Shown here piece after piece: positions 31,800 to 43,160 of a stretch of DNA of 64,000 nucleotides. Location of the stretch: assembly GCA_022747635.1 (NCBI GenBank), contig JAKTNV010000020.1, positions 467,501-531,500 of the forward strand, given 5' to 3'. The translations under genes were made by a program, and so were the position numbers. This DNA is from Hetaerina americana (lineage: Eukaryota > Arthropoda > Insecta > Odonata > Calopterygidae). How positions within the stretch are numbered: the stretch's first letter is position 1; every line of letters starts with the position of its first letter. Below the pieces are notes generated by a model. The model was not told where the DNA came from. It saw nothing but the letters and a program-made list of their open reading frames with translations, and did no database searches.

Positions 31800-31990
31800 T
31801 GAATACGTGTCAATTTTCGAATGAAAGAAGAAGACTATGCATTTTCCACAAAACTTTTTATTTGGTACAACTAGTTTCAACACATACGCATCACCTTCAG
31901 GATAAACTAGTCCTGAACATGAAGGTGACGCCTGTGTGTTGTAACTATTTGTACTAAATAAACAAGTTTTACGGAAAATACATTGTTTTC
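31800..31990. mobile_element. Imperfect palindromic mini-element in MSL3 intron 1
   Basis: An imperfect inverted repeat: 'TTATTTGGTACAACTAGTTT' on one side mirrors 'ACTATTTGTACTAAATAAAC' on the other, around a centre near 31912. It contains degenerate hammerhead-like boxes (minus strand CTGAAGG, stem, TTGAAAC). Layout resembles the palindromic PLE-derived inserts at 2981 and 62993, but no target-site duplication is obvious. Its right edge lies only about 20 bp from the exon 1 donor. Confidence 0.5.
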
Positions 31991-32010
31991 ATTCTGTTTC
32001 GGTTACTTAC

Positions 32011-32112
32011 TTTAGAGTCATATAAAACTTTGGCCTTAGTAGGATCTGGTTCATAACAGAGCACCTTTTCCCCTTCCGTAAATTTGAACTTCACACCACG
32101 TGTGGAAACCAT
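32011..32112 (-). CDS. MSL3: MSL3 coding exon 1 (start codon and first chromo-barrel strands)
   Basis: The ATG at 32112-32110 sits in the context GAGAAATGG, with an in-frame TGA (32118-32116) two codons upstream, so this Met is the true start. 34 codons: '[20 protein letters not shown]' then '[14 protein letters not shown]', ending at AAA|GTAAGT (phase 0). [17 protein letters not shown] is characteristic of MSL3. C-Y provides an aromatic cage residue of the methyl-lysine pocket. Any promoter must lie to the right, toward the calnexin 3' end. Confidence 0.95.
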
Positions 32113-32940
32113 TTCTCACTGGGTTGCAGAGTAAAGTAGCCAAAAAATGTATTTGAAGACGTACACAAAAATTTCATTTACACACTACACCATTTCTCGG
32201 AAAATCACAACCACCTACACCAAGTTTAATGCACGTTTGAGAATACAAACTTCGGAGTAGCTAACCAAATGTCCTACACCATTTTTGTAATGAGGATGTG
32301 AATAGACACTTCGGCACTGTCAATAGTTGGTTCTTTACGATACGTGCGTTTATAAAATTGATAGTGTATAAAGGACAGGGAAAGAAAATTTACTCGTACA
32401 CATCGAACGACGGCGCCATTTACGACCGTGTTCCGGATTACCAGCCCAAATGCAAACACCAAAGAGTGACGAAGTGCCCCAATTCCACATCTAACAACTG
32501 GTATCAGCGATCAAAGTCAACGTTTTCCCTACTGCAATAGTGATCAACGCACTACCACAAAATAGTGCCTACACCAGACATATAATTCTACTTCTTTCTA
32601 AGCTGTTGCTCAGTGTAAGCTCGCACCTTTGCGCTTATAGCGCTGCCGTTTCGGAACGTTGGCGTGCATAGCGGAGGACAACCCGCCATTATTCAAACGG
32701 ACATTCGAAGTTCAGATCCGTTGGAAGCCGCTTTCCTAAACGACAGTGATTACGATGACAAAGCTGTAGACATAGCAATGGATTCTAGATAGCTACGAAA
32801 ATTAGACTAAGACAAAATGTATACTACAGTATTTTCACCCAATACATCTGGAACAAGGGGAAAAATTGAAACATTGCCCACATCCAAAACTACATGTAAA
32901 GAGTATTCCAGCAGTATCCCTAACGGCAATTTATTCTTTC
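32113..32940. other. Intergenic region upstream of MSL3, likely holding its 5' UTR and promoter
   Basis: The 2.6 kb between the calnexin stop (34752) and the MSL3 start (32112) must contain the MSL3 promoter. The stretch 32580-32720 is richer in CG dinucleotides than its surroundings (for example TTCGGAACGTTGGCG). No TATA box or initiator is asserted. Confidence 0.45.
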
Positions 32941-32947
32941 AGGTGAA

Positions 32948-32949
<2 letters not shown>

Positions 32950-33006
<57 letters not shown>
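32950..33006. repeat. AT dinucleotide microsatellite
   Basis: A near-pure (AT)n run, flanked by TTTAT on each side. Confidence 0.97.
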
Positions 33007-33011
<5 letters not shown>

Positions 33012-34751
33012 CTTAGGTACACACGTATGTATATAACAGATAAGAAAACCGAATCAATCATATTCCTTTCTTAAGTTAAAAATATCTTCTTTCTGTATTC
33101 AGAACTTGATACATAATATTATTTATTTGTAGTGTCTAGAGGAACATGTGAAGAGCATTTTTATGCATATTTTACTTTTGACTTCATTATTTTGGGCAAT
33201 TAAATAAGTTCATTACATTATTCCATCCTCCGATAAGAAAGGAGAAATTAATTAACTTTTACAAATTTAATGCAAGCGAAATATCATCGTATTGTTATTT
33301 TCATTCACCATATTAACTAAATGAGAAGAAATATCATGTTTACACAGAGTAAATTACTGTTCGTACAATATCTCTATGAAATATGAAGAAGGTAATCACA
33401 TGACTTAAAAGGTGTCTGAATCATTTAATTTGTTAATCCTTAGATCAGGAATAGCTGTGGGCTGTGAAAATATCATTAAAAATCACAGTGCTCACTTTTT
33501 ATTTTTTACTAAATTCAGGTTTACATAAATGGTCACCAATACATACCATTAAATGCATATCTTCATTATTACAATCACTTGCATAACAAACTGCAAGAAT
33601 AACACTATCACTTAAAACACAAAATAAATCTCACACATAAGAATGTATAAAGTTTCAATTCTTCAAACTACTGTTTATTGCCTAGATTAAATAACCAAAA
33701 TGACTAGAGTCCTACAATCAAACTGTCAGCAAATCAACCAGCTTATGCCCAGAGAACTCTAAATCAATTTACTGACTTATTAACAAGGGAAAAAATTTTT
33801 ACCTGGTTTCTTTCAGTTTCATTGAAATGCATAACAGTATAAACTCCATTTTCAAACCAAATTAGACTCATTTCAACATTAATAGAAGACTATGTTATAA
33901 ATACATTAATCATTATATATATAGTATAGTCATCTAACACAGTTATAAGGCTTGACAAAACAGCCAATGTTCAGTTAGTTCTAAGCAGCTGATCCTTTGG
34001 AACAATGAAAACATAAACATCAACTATTGAAATGGCAGATTCAAGTGCAAGGTGCACATCTGCTCCTCAGAATTTGCACCCATGAAAAATTATATAGGAG
34101 GCACAAAAACAGTCTTGCAAGCCAGAGTCCCCATGCTTAAGGTTAAAATCAGAACTTTTGCAGCATTACAACACACAAAGGTATCAGAACCAATGAAAAA
34201 TCCCGCCTCCTACAACAAGGGATGTGATGGGATGGGAAGTCTCATCCTCGAATGCCCTCTACCCCTCCAACAGTGCAACAACACACGCAATGGTTGATCC
34301 ACCTCCATGCAAGCATCTTTGGTTGAAATTAGAATAGTAAGAAGCAGCAGAGCATGTGCATTTGAGGCACATGCAATGAGATCCGAGACTATTGCCATTT
34401 GCCCATTCACCTGCTCGTGCCAATTTCTGCTCATTTGTGGCTCTCCCTCCTTTAATGTACACCCTCTTCCAAACAGCAGTGAACTTCCTCGGCAGTCACG
34501 GTGGACGCTGGCACGGCCAGTTACAGGAGGAGGAAGGTCCTATGCTAAAATAAAACGGGGAGTCTAATCGGGGATTCCTTGTCAGTCTTTGGAGCAGATG
34601 GGGCCCAGGTCCCCTCCACACGAGGACACACAGAGGGGGGGAATGGAGTGGCGGTGGTGGGTGGGGCGGGAGGAGGGATGGGGGGGTGAGAGGTTTTCAG
34701 GTTGTCCCTCATGGAGGCAGCAGCCGACCAGGACTCCGGGCACTCATCCTT
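33007..34751. other. Intergenic, includes the calnexin 3' UTR
   Basis: AT-rich to about 34000, then GC-richer near the calnexin stop. The GC-rich 34480-34750 is presumably calnexin 3' UTR (minus strand). I see no clear AATAAA close to the stop and no other gene. Confidence 0.45.
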
Positions 34752-34826
34752 TCACTCCTTCCTTAGGCGCCGCCGCCGGGGCGATGAGCGCTCTGGGCCA
34801 ACTTCGGTGGCACCCACTGCCTCGGC
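34752..34826 (-). CDS. Cnx: Calnexin last coding exon (cytosolic C-terminus)
   Basis: The acceptor TGTGTTTTTCAG at 34827 opens in phase 0: 'AEAVGATEVGPERSSPRRRR' then R-L-R-K-E and TGA (34754-34752). It corresponds to the vertebrate calnexin end, where an R-S-P phospho-site precedes a basic tail (R-K-P-R-R-E). The Arg/Lys cluster is the ER-retention determinant, and Ser-Pro is the expected kinase site. It joins 'EEGEDK' of the preceding exon. Too short to stand out as an ORF, but phase, acceptor and sequence all fit. Confidence 0.92.
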   Translation of the reverse strand, partial: AEAVGATEVGPERSSPRRRRLRKE

Positions 34827-35879
34827 CTGAAAAACACACAGCGTCAGCCCACATTGATGAACATTGAAGAACTCCATGAAAAGCCTCAAGGGAGGGGGAA
34901 ACATATCACATCAACACAACAACAAATATCCACCTAGAGCGGTGTTTTTCAAACCTTCCCTTACCATCAACTACATTTTCTATAAGTTTCAAGTACTGTG
35001 GATACCAAATACTATGAAGCATACTGTAAGGAGAAAAGTTATCGGATTCATGTGAAAAGTGTACAATAGTTAAGGGCCACATATCTTCTGCTTCTGATAC
35101 ATCACCCCCTCCTCCTCATCACCCCATCCAGGCATTCCTTACCCACTCCCCCGGCACACAACACATGCCATGCACTTCCCACATCCTACCGTTGGCGTTG
35201 CAGACGATTTGAGAGCCCAACTGCCATAGGGAGATGCACACGTTGAGCATGTGAAGGGTGCCTCAATGGTTGTCAAGGGCGGTGGTGGCAGGAGGGTGCT
35301 CAAGTGGATGAAGAAAATCACTCCCCACTTTGGCCAACCACTACACGGATCACCATCTAAGCTATCCCGACCAAACATACTCGTTTGTCCACTTGGCAAC
35401 AGTTGAATACGAAATAGTAGAGTCCCCCATCACAGTGTTCTGAATTAAATTTCTTTTGCTTTCATATCTATCTTTGAGGAGTATTCAATCGCCGCTCGAA
35501 TCTCAATTATTTCAATCTTAAATAATCACTACACAGGAACAACAACAGAAGAGAGGCATCTGCAGCACAGATCTCTTCCCAGAGCACTGACACATTTCAT
35601 ATTTACTCATTAATGATTACCTATTACTGTACCGCATTACGCTAGCGTTGACATCTGAAGGTGGACCTTTCAAACTACCCTTTTATCAGTGTTTTCAGCG
35701 GCCCGCCCTTCTACGAGGGACTTTGGTAGGAAAAAGCATGCAAGTAATGGTCAGGATGGGTCTTCTTCTTCCCATACACTTAGTGCCCTAAGCAACTGTT
35801 CCCCTTCTTTTCCAATTAAGACATTCGGGAAGGGGATTTGGAATCTCTCTTCCAAAAGGGTATTGTGACAATTGCTCAG
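34827..35879. other. Calnexin intron, unrecognised sequence
   Basis: GC-richer around 35100-35400 with short opposing open frames (for example a plus-strand frame reading 'VLKWMKKITPHFGQPLHG' ending at 35405). None has homology I recognise or splice support. Possibly an old retrocopy. Confidence 0.4.
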
Positions 35880-36830
35880 ACTCACCCATAGATGGCATCA
35901 CTATTCGCATGATTTTTGGCTATCACATAGGAAAATACTGCGGGTGGACGCCATGCAAAATTGCACGCCATTCCATTCGACAGTTCACTTTGGGCAGCCT
36001 TTGGAGTCCATTGTTAGAAATGGAAAAGTGCAGTGATAAAATTCTTCGTAAAAGAAGGTTTAGTGCTGACTGGAATGAATTTGAGGATTGCATGGGGGCT
36101 CTTCTCTTTCAATTTCCACCATTAAGAAATGGGTGCCCGAGTTTAAACATGGCCATGAAATACTCCAAGATGATCACCCACAAAAAGGACATCTGAAAAG
36201 TGTAACCACCCAGGAAATCATCGAAAAAGTGCACGATTTGATTTTGGAAGATTGGCGTACGAAGCCACGTGATAGAGCTAACACTGCAGGGATGTCAAAA
36301 GAACTCATTGGTTACATTTTGCACAGGATATTGCACATGACAAAGCTTTGTGCAAGATGTGTATGCCACTCTTGCTCACTTGGGATCAAAAATGCATTCG
36401 AATGACACGTTTCAAACTGCTAGGCATACTTTAACAAAAACACGACTGATTCTCTGCAACAACAGGTGACAATGGATGAAACCTTGGATTCAGTACCAGC
36501 CTCCTCCATGCATTACACAGAGGCTGCTTCTTCAGCTACGAAGAAGGCAAAGACAGGTTAGGGCCATTGGCAGGTTAAGGTCATGGCATCCATTTTTTGG
36601 GATTGAAAATGAATTTTGTTGATGGACTATCTCGAGAAAGGTCATACGATAACTGGGGATTACTACTCTAATCTTCAAACAAAATTGGACACAAAAATTC
36701 TCCATTCAAGTAGACCAGGCTTGCAGAGGAAAAAACCGTTTTTCATGAGGTCAATGCCCAAAAAGTATGGCTGTAGACGAGCACTTTGCACACATTCCTA
36801 AAGAACAACATAGAGACACAACAATGGCTC
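35880..36830 (+). pseudogene. Mariner transposase relic
   Basis: Plus strand: 'LFQFPPLRNG'/'STIKKWVPEFKHGHEIL' (second helix-turn-helix, about 36110), 'TTQEIIEKVHDLILEDWRTK' (36215), 'MSKELIGYILHRILHMTKLC' (36295) and 'ARCVCHS', matching the K-L-C-A-R-W-V-P block. Later fragments near 36470 ('QVTMDET') and 36615-36720 ('DYLEKGHTITGDYYSNL', 'LDTKILHSSRPG') match catalytic-domain positions. Frameshifts and stops throughout; terminal repeats not identified. Confidence 0.78.
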
Positions 36831-38672
36831 TGAAACATCAACAGATAAAATTTCAGCAATATTGAAGGCAATTATGTTGAAAAATAAAACTTTTCGAAAG
36901 CATAAATTGTCATTTTCATCATCAGACCAAAATGCAACAATTTCAGAGAGTAAAAATCGTTTGCCTTGACCGGGCAAGGTGAATGATTTTTACACTCTGA
37001 AATGCATATTAGCAGATGACTTGTTAAAAGTTACTGTTGTGGTATCTCCCGCAGTTTCTTTGAATTTATCAGACCAAGAACTTTACTGACTACCTTCGTA
37101 CAACTGTGAATTTAATGAATAATGCAATATACAAAATAAACTATTACCTTATAAAAAATAACAATTTTATAAATAATTTTCTTTTTATTCAAGAAGAAAG
37201 TTCAAAAACTGAGAAATTTAGCAAAAAACAAAAAAAAATGTGAAATTTTAAGGGTCATATCTTTCTCCCAGATTTAGGTATATTAAAAATAATATTTCCA
37301 CACCTTGATCAAATGACATATGCATAAAATAGGTCATTTCATCTTTTGTTAAATGCATCTTGAAAATTGAGCATAAAGACAAGTGGATACTATAAGCCTG
37401 TTTAAACCATATTAATCAAATTTTAAAATGCATAAGATTACACCAACTGCCCTCTGTTTTCAGTCAACGCATGACTAATAGTGAGGCCACGATATAATTT
37501 CATCAATCATTGCATTCACCACTATACTTTGCATGAAAATATACTAATATTGTAAATTTTCTTTGTAAAGTACAAATAATCATGGAGTTGATAGTTGAAA
37601 CATTGGCAGCGGATGCCAATTTTTTGATTTCTCATTCCAGTTTCCAACATTTTTGCTTTGAGGTTTGAATGAGATTCAAAGACTTGATAATTAGCAGCAT
37701 TCATGCCACACTTTAACTCAATTGTATTTGCCAAATTGTCAACAAATTCAACGTCTGTTCTCAAATTTGAAAAATCTCCACTCAGTGGATTTTAATTGCA
37801 GTTCAAGAGAATACCAAGACCATTAATATATTTCAAAATTGAGTCTGGTAATTGGAGACATCACATTTGCTACCAAATTGGGGTGGAAATTTTGAGGAGT
37901 GTGCGAAAAGTCGAATAAATGGCACCACTGCTGTGCACTGAAGCCATTTTAAGGAGGCAAATCTCTTGAAAGGGCATATACCAAGTTTCAGCCAGTTCAG
38001 TTAATCTAATTGAAACCATGTGCCATGCACACAGGCCAGTTTGCGGTTGTGTCATCTAAATCCACACTACTTCAGGCATCATTTAGTCCATGTGGGCAAA
38101 AGAAGATGCACTGCCTGAAACCAAGGAACAGTACAAGCAAGGTCACCACCATCAAAGGGGGCCGCACCAAAGAATGCAAGGAGTGTTCCTTCAGCTAGGA
38201 AGGTCATGGTGATTGTATATTTGGATTCATTAACAATGATTTCCATTGTCTAATTTGAAAAGAACCATACTACGCAGTGAATGCTACTAAATCAATCTGA
38301 AAGTGAGCAGCTAGGAAAACGTCTATAGTTAGCCAACAGTCCCGCATCAAGTTCATAAATCAGTTCACATGTCTGCAGTTGTAACTTCAAACTTGATAAG
38401 AGTTGACTTTTGATGTCTGCGAGATTTTAAATTCATATCCAAGCCTTCACCCAGAGTCTGTATATACGTTGAACTTAATTGCCTGACAAGGCCCTAGATT
38501 ACATTGCAATGAATTTCCTAAGTTCACTTCCATCTGGTCATTAATTTAATGGTTTTTTAAAACTATTTCAGTAGATGTACTTCTTGTCCTTGTTTCAGAC
38601 AACAACATTTTCTTCAAGGATAACAACATTCAAAATGTTAGTAGTTAACATGGGGCACAGATTCTTTAAAGA
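36831..38672. other. Calnexin intron, unrecognised AT-rich sequence
   Basis: Nothing supported; only short random frames. Confidence 0.45.
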
Positions 38673-39110
38673 TTGCCAATTGCTCAGATTGGCGAGAGTA
38701 ACTCGGAAGAAAAGCTGACAACTATGCTTTCTATTATCACATCTACTTCTGGTACACTTCCAGGTGATTTGATGCTCGGTAGACCTTTTAGAGCCAGGTT
38801 TCCTCCATTGAAATCAGAACAATTAGGGCATTGGGATCGGGGGTTTCTTATTAAGGATGCGTTCAGTAAATATCAAGGAGAACTGTATGGTGATAGGAAA
38901 AGTAGGGTAGTGCCTAGTGTTCTTTATGTTGAGACTGAACTTATGCTTCAGAGGAGAAGAGAACATAAATTATCACCAACATTTCATTGGCAGACAAATG
39001 TTATGGACACACATCAATCTGCAATCCAAGCTCACACAAAAGATGAGCTGATGGAGAAACACATGAAACGTCATAATTTTACTTCAGTTGGTGTTGGTTT
39101 TGCAATTTAG
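38673..39110 (+). pseudogene. Unclassified retroelement-like ORF
   Basis: A 145-codon frame ending at TAG 39108-39110. The segment 'GTLPGDLMLGRPFRARFPP' resembles the region after the integrase core in LTR-retrotransposon polyproteins (x-x-P-x-E-L-M-x-G-R-x-x-R-T). The rest ('LYVETELMLQRRREHKLSPT', 'HQSAIQAHTKDELMEKHMKR') I do not recognise. No LTRs or upstream pol found. Treated as a relic of unknown type. Confidence 0.3.
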
Positions 39111-39239
39111 TTCTCATTTTGTGAAATATATGCTTGATAAGGAAGGAGACGAAATGAGACTCACCAAAATAATTGACATTACAATGAACACTTACCTCAA
39201 ATTGCACTTACTTGAAATTGGATAGGATGGATGTTTTGA

Positions 39240-39460
39240 TAAAGCACATACTAATGGACTGGGATGACGACATTTGGATCATTGGGCAGGTTAGAGGGGA
39301 GGGCAACGCACCCGCCTTTTAATCTCACAGTTTTGGATTAAAGCCCCACCCCTTGAGTATAGGTGCTCTCCCAGGTGGTCCAGCCCCTGGGGCACTCCCA
39401 ATGACAGGCCATAAGATAATCAGGATCCCTAGGGGCTCGTGGACCATCTGGGTCATTCTA
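39240..39460 (+). mobile_element. Possible degenerate tRNA-derived SINE
   Basis: The motif 'GCACCCGCCTTTTAATCTCA' followed by 'TTTTGGATTAAAGCCCC' resembles the anticodon arm and box B of a tRNA-derived SINE head. The downstream part ('GGTCCAGCCCCTGGGGCACT') resembles no other repeat here. Suggestive only. Confidence 0.35.
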
Positions 39461-39625
39461 AGAGGGGGGAAAATTGGATTTCTACACCTTGAATTAACAA
39501 CCATTTAACTGATTTGTGCATCAAATCTTGAAGCTAAGCCGGTCCCTGACAGAGGAGACAAGATGTGGGTGTTCCGCAGTCAAAAGGGAAAGTGAACGTG
39601 CCGCCGTGTGGGGGCTCTTCCTCAC

Positions 39626-39796
39626 CTTGTCCTCCCCTTCCTCCTCCTCCTCCACCCCCTCCTTGTCCTCCTCCTCTCCCCTCTCCTCCTCCCCTTCCCC
39701 CTTGCCCTCGTTGGCGCCACAATCTTCATCCTCCTCCTCCTTCCCCTCCGCATCCAAAGTCACTTCATCAGTCTTCTTTGCGTCAGCCGCAGACTC
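39626..39796 (-). CDS. Cnx: Calnexin exon for acidic cytosolic tail
   Basis: The acceptor CTACTATGGCAG at 39797 and donor GACAAG|GTGAGG give 171 nt in phase 0. Product 'ESAADAKKTDEVTLDAEGKE', then Glu/Asp-rich 'EEDEDCGANEGKGEGEEERG' and 'EEEEEGEDK'. The calnexin tail is cytosolic and acidic. It follows 'FCCSSSQ' of TM exon A (or 'LWRRASE' of exon B) and precedes the basic C-terminus. The Ser/Pro-rich frame on the opposite strand is an artefact of GAG/GAA codons. Confidence 0.9.
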
Positions 39797-41149
39797 CTGC
39801 CATAGTAGGCACCCGAGCACCAATTTGGTTTCATTATGGGAGAAGGATACAAATTAAGCACCATCATCCAGACCATTGCCATTTTGCAATGATTTCAATT
39901 TAACCAGTAGTTTGTTTATTAACTAAACAAATATCTAATTTCTCTTGCTGCAACATTATTGCAAGTAAAAATTCAATGAGAAGAATAAGGATTAGACAAA
40001 ATGGTTCGGAAGTTGCTTACTCCAATATCCTAAGTGTACGAGTGGATTATTAAAAAAATGGTGATCATAATATTATAAGAGATTTTAAAACATTTCAAAG
40101 AAAACACAAATTAAGCACGAAATAACAATACCCCACCACACTCTTCAATCTCTCTGGACATAAAGCCACATTCAGTTAGTTTACATCCCTAATTTTAGCG
40201 AAGTAAGTGCTTTTAAAAAATTTTAATCGCCTGATACCAAACTTGAAATGGACTCCATTTCAAAAATCTAAACAAGATATACTACTTTGTTTAGAGGGAC
40301 ATCAAATTTTAGCCAAATGGGAATATTAACAACAAAATCAAATTAGATAAACTATTATCAGAATAGATATTAAACATAAATTTAAATGCCTTACATTAAG
40401 AAAATGACAATCAACTTCAAGTAGAATTGCATCAAAGTTAAACTTACTTCATTCTGCTCACATCTGCCAATTGGAATTATAATATAGGGCGATGAATTCA
40501 AAGGAGCACAATTTTAAGTTGCTTTTTACCCAGCCCATTTTTGTATTTTGAGCTACCAGAGCATTTCCAAGTCAGTCTGATATTTCCTAATCGACGGAGT
40601 TGTGACTGTTTGAATCTCAAATGTGTGTCAGTGTCGCGTGTTTCATTCTTCCACCATGAGTTCCCCTCATAGAGGTTGACTGGGTGACGAATAAGCCATG
40701 CAATGGAAACTTCCAGAAGAAGAAGAATGAAACCTTCGCCAACTGCATATTTTAGATTTCTTCATGACTATGCTATTAATTCAATACTTTTGAGTTGAGA
40801 CTGGTAAATAGTTGATGAATCTTATTAGCCAATTCAGATCTTACAGTGATTTTTGCAGGACTGAATATTCAAATTCTTCCTGGACATACTATAACCACCA
40901 AGCATTTTCATTGTTTTCTCTCGGCCTTACCTACTGCACTCGTATGTTTATAATGTTTTATCTCTAGTTTTAGAAATAACTATCTCAAACCACCACACCC
41001 AATTATTGAATTTAACCCACACACTTTAACAGATTGAAGTGAGAGAAACACAGACTATAAACTCACAGAAAAATATGACTTTATTTAAATGGGAGTTGTA
41101 GAGTGTTGACTGGGCAGCTGTACTGAATGCAAATCTTGTTACAAACAAG
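39797..41149. other. Calnexin intron, unrecognised AT-rich sequence
   Basis: No gene or repeat recognised before the LINE. Confidence 0.45.
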
Positions 41150-42730
41150 TTAAAAGAATTTCAATCAATTACTAAGTACTACTGGGATATTTGTTTCCCA
41201 TTAAAAAAGCTAGCCATAAAAAATAAATCAGCAAATAAAGGATATAACTGAAAACAAATGAGGTTCTGACTGCTAGAAATAGGCTTAACTACTTAACTAA
41301 GGCTAGTAAAGTGGATGCTGCTCAGGAAAGCAATAATTGACCACGTCAAACAAATTATTTCAAACTCTACCAATCTAACAAAAGCGTTGTGGTCTATCGT
41401 CAATGATGGAATGCCAATAAAATATTATAGCCCAGAAAAAATAAATGCTTCTTAATAACAATTGATGGAAAAGAAATCAGCAATCGTGAAAATATGGCGA
41501 ACGAATTCAATAATTTCTTCTTAGATATTATTGGCGAAACTACAGCACAGTAAAACAGACTAAATGATAGCATAGAGAATGTTATGTATATAAGTGAATC
41601 AACTTACTTTAATACCGCCACAGAAAATGAAGTTAGAAATGCAATCAAGAAACTAAAAAACAAAAAATCCAGTGGGCATGATGGCATATCAAATTATCTA
41701 ACAAAACTTTGTCTGGAATCCTTCACTTAACCTATTAACAATATAGCCAATGAATCATTTATATTTCCCTATTTCAGGTCAATTTCCTGAAGAATTAAAA
41801 ATAACCCAAGTTATTCCACTACATAAAAAGGGGGCCAAAGACCAACTGAATAATTACAGGCCAATCTCACTAATTTCATGTATTTCAAAAATACTTGAAA
41901 ATTGATGAAAAAAAGACAATTAAAATTACTCATAAAATATAAAGTTCTTTCTCAGTCACAGCATGGTTTCACAAATAATAAAAGTGTAGAAACTGCATGC
42001 AGTGATTATGTAACTGAAATTGCCCAAGCTTTAAGTGATAAAAAGCATGTTATAGGGGTAAATATGGATCCATCAAAAGCCTTTGACTCTGTAAAATCTA
42101 TATATGTATGTGAATGAAATTGAAAAAGCTATAATCTCTCCAGGGAAAAATAACATGGTGCTTTATGCAGATGACATAGCAGATCATACTGAGTCATTTC
42201 AATAAGAAATAGATATGTATGCTATGGTGAATTCAGCCGCTCAATGGCTGCATGAAAATAATTTACAACTAAATGCAATAAATACAGGTTACTTGGTATT
42301 TAGTAATAAAGACCTTCAGTCAAATATTTCTGTGGAAATAGGAAACCAATTGATATCCCAGTTAGCACATACCACCTTATTGGGCTTAGAAATGGACAAC
42401 AAGTTAAGCTGGAGGTTTCAAATGGAAAAATGTAGTAAAAAATTATGTTCAGCCCTATTCCTTTTAAAAAATCTTGCCAACTATTGTAATGCAGAAGTAT
42501 TAATCCCAGTATAGCATGGTATATTTGATTCCATTTGGCATCGTCTGCTGGGGATTATCAGCACATGGAAACATCAACAGAATGCTCACCTCCTTCAAAA
42601 ACGTGCATTTAGGGTTATATTTAAACTGAATGCAAGAAAACCCTGCAGGTAGTATTTCGAATGTCACAAAATCATGACCATTCCCTCAATATATTATATG
42701 CATTCATTACTATACATATATTCATTACTT
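41150..42730 (+). mobile_element. Jockey/CR1-like LINE copy F1
   Basis: A degenerate plus-strand RT region collinear with the copy at 57280-60055: 'ARLNYLTKASKVDAAQESNN'-type linker near 41290; 'NYRPISLISCISKILEN' near 41850; 'QSQHGFTNNKSVETACSDYV' (41955); 'VIGVNMDPSKAFDSVKS' (42060). Then comes an internal deletion, followed by the catalytic 'MVLYADD' (42155-42175) and 'LLGLEMDNKLSWRFQMEK' (42375). Stops and the deletion make it dead. It ends near 42730, only about 235 bp from calnexin TM exon A. Confidence 0.8.
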
Positions 42731-42965
42731 TCAAGCATGGGTGGCCACCCTGGCAGATGGCATGGCCTAATTCACACCAATTACCTAAGGACACTAACGA
42801 AAAAATTCCATGAATTATCACCAGGTGTCCACAACGAAACATGTAAAAAATGCTGCTATGTTTTAAGAATGAACACTTTCGTGCAATTCACTAAAAATAA
42901 TCCTTCAATAGGTATTTCACATGGGAGGGAATCCATGGCGGACAAGATCAAGCAGACAAGCTTAC
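42731..42965. other. Calnexin intron, short unrecognised stretch
   Basis: Nothing assignable between the LINE relic and TM exon A. Confidence 0.4.
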
Positions 42966-43088
42966 CTGAGAGGAGCTACAGCAAAAGACGAGCAGCAGGA
43001 CAAGGGGCAGGGCTACGACGACAAGGTAAAGGGCCCACAACCACGGGTGAGCATTGGTATAGGAGATGATGCGCATAATGAGGCCCTC
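42966..43088 (-). CDS. Cnx: Calnexin transmembrane exon A (canonical)
   Basis: The acceptor CGTGCACCACAG at 43089 and donor TCTCAG|GTAAGC bound 123 nt, phase 0 at both ends: 'EGLIMRIISYTNAHPWLWAL' then 'YLVVVALPLVLLLVFCCSSS' and Q. This matches vertebrate calnexin, where P-W-L-W-x-x-Y starts the helix and F-C-C-S ends it. The two juxtamembrane Cys are the palmitoylation pair in mammalian calnexin, linked to its placement in ER subdomains. Lumenal side left, cytosolic side right. It splices to 39796 in phase 0. Confidence 0.94.
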
Positions 43089-43160
43089 CTGTGGTGCACG
43101 TGAGAGGGTATAGAGGAAAAGGTTAATCAAGTTCACTAAAAACTAGGGCATATTCTTTAC
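43089..43160 (-). other. 72-nt intron between the two calnexin TM exons
   Basis: It runs from the donor of exon B (GAG|GTAAAG) to the acceptor of exon A (CACCACAG). If both exons were spliced together, the protein would have two membrane helices and its acidic tail would face the ER lumen. The very short spacing is compatible with steric exclusion between the two splice sites. Confidence 0.7.

Larger units (their letters stand above)
6558..32112 (-). other. MSL3: MSL3 gene span (male-specific lethal 3), 3' part missing
   Basis: Gene span: five coding exons on the minus strand, 32112-32011, 31457-31389, 26961-26852, 12555-12135 and 6751-about 6558, joining with intron phases 0, 0, 2 and 0. 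The product is a chromo-barrel plus MRG protein. In flies and mammals MSL3 is the nuclear subunit of the MOF-containing MSL complex; its chromo-barrel binds methylated nucleosomes and the complex acetylates histone H4 K16. MSL3 rather than MRG15 is chosen because exon 1 reads '[19 protein letters not shown]'. Introns of 4 to 14 kb are filled with transposons. Only the start of the MRG domain is in the window. Confidence 0.92.

Noticed and set aside
35139..35399. 86-residue minus-strand Cys/Pro-containing ORF in a calnexin intron
   Set aside because: No zinc-finger spacing, no splice support and no homology recognised. An equally open frame exists on the other strand.
39516..39903. Pro/Ser-rich plus-strand ORFs
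   Set aside because: Antisense shadow of the acidic calnexin tail exon.
42674..43069. 131-residue plus-strand ORF over the calnexin TM exon
   Set aside because: A chance fusion of LINE F1 3' sequence with the antisense of exon A.
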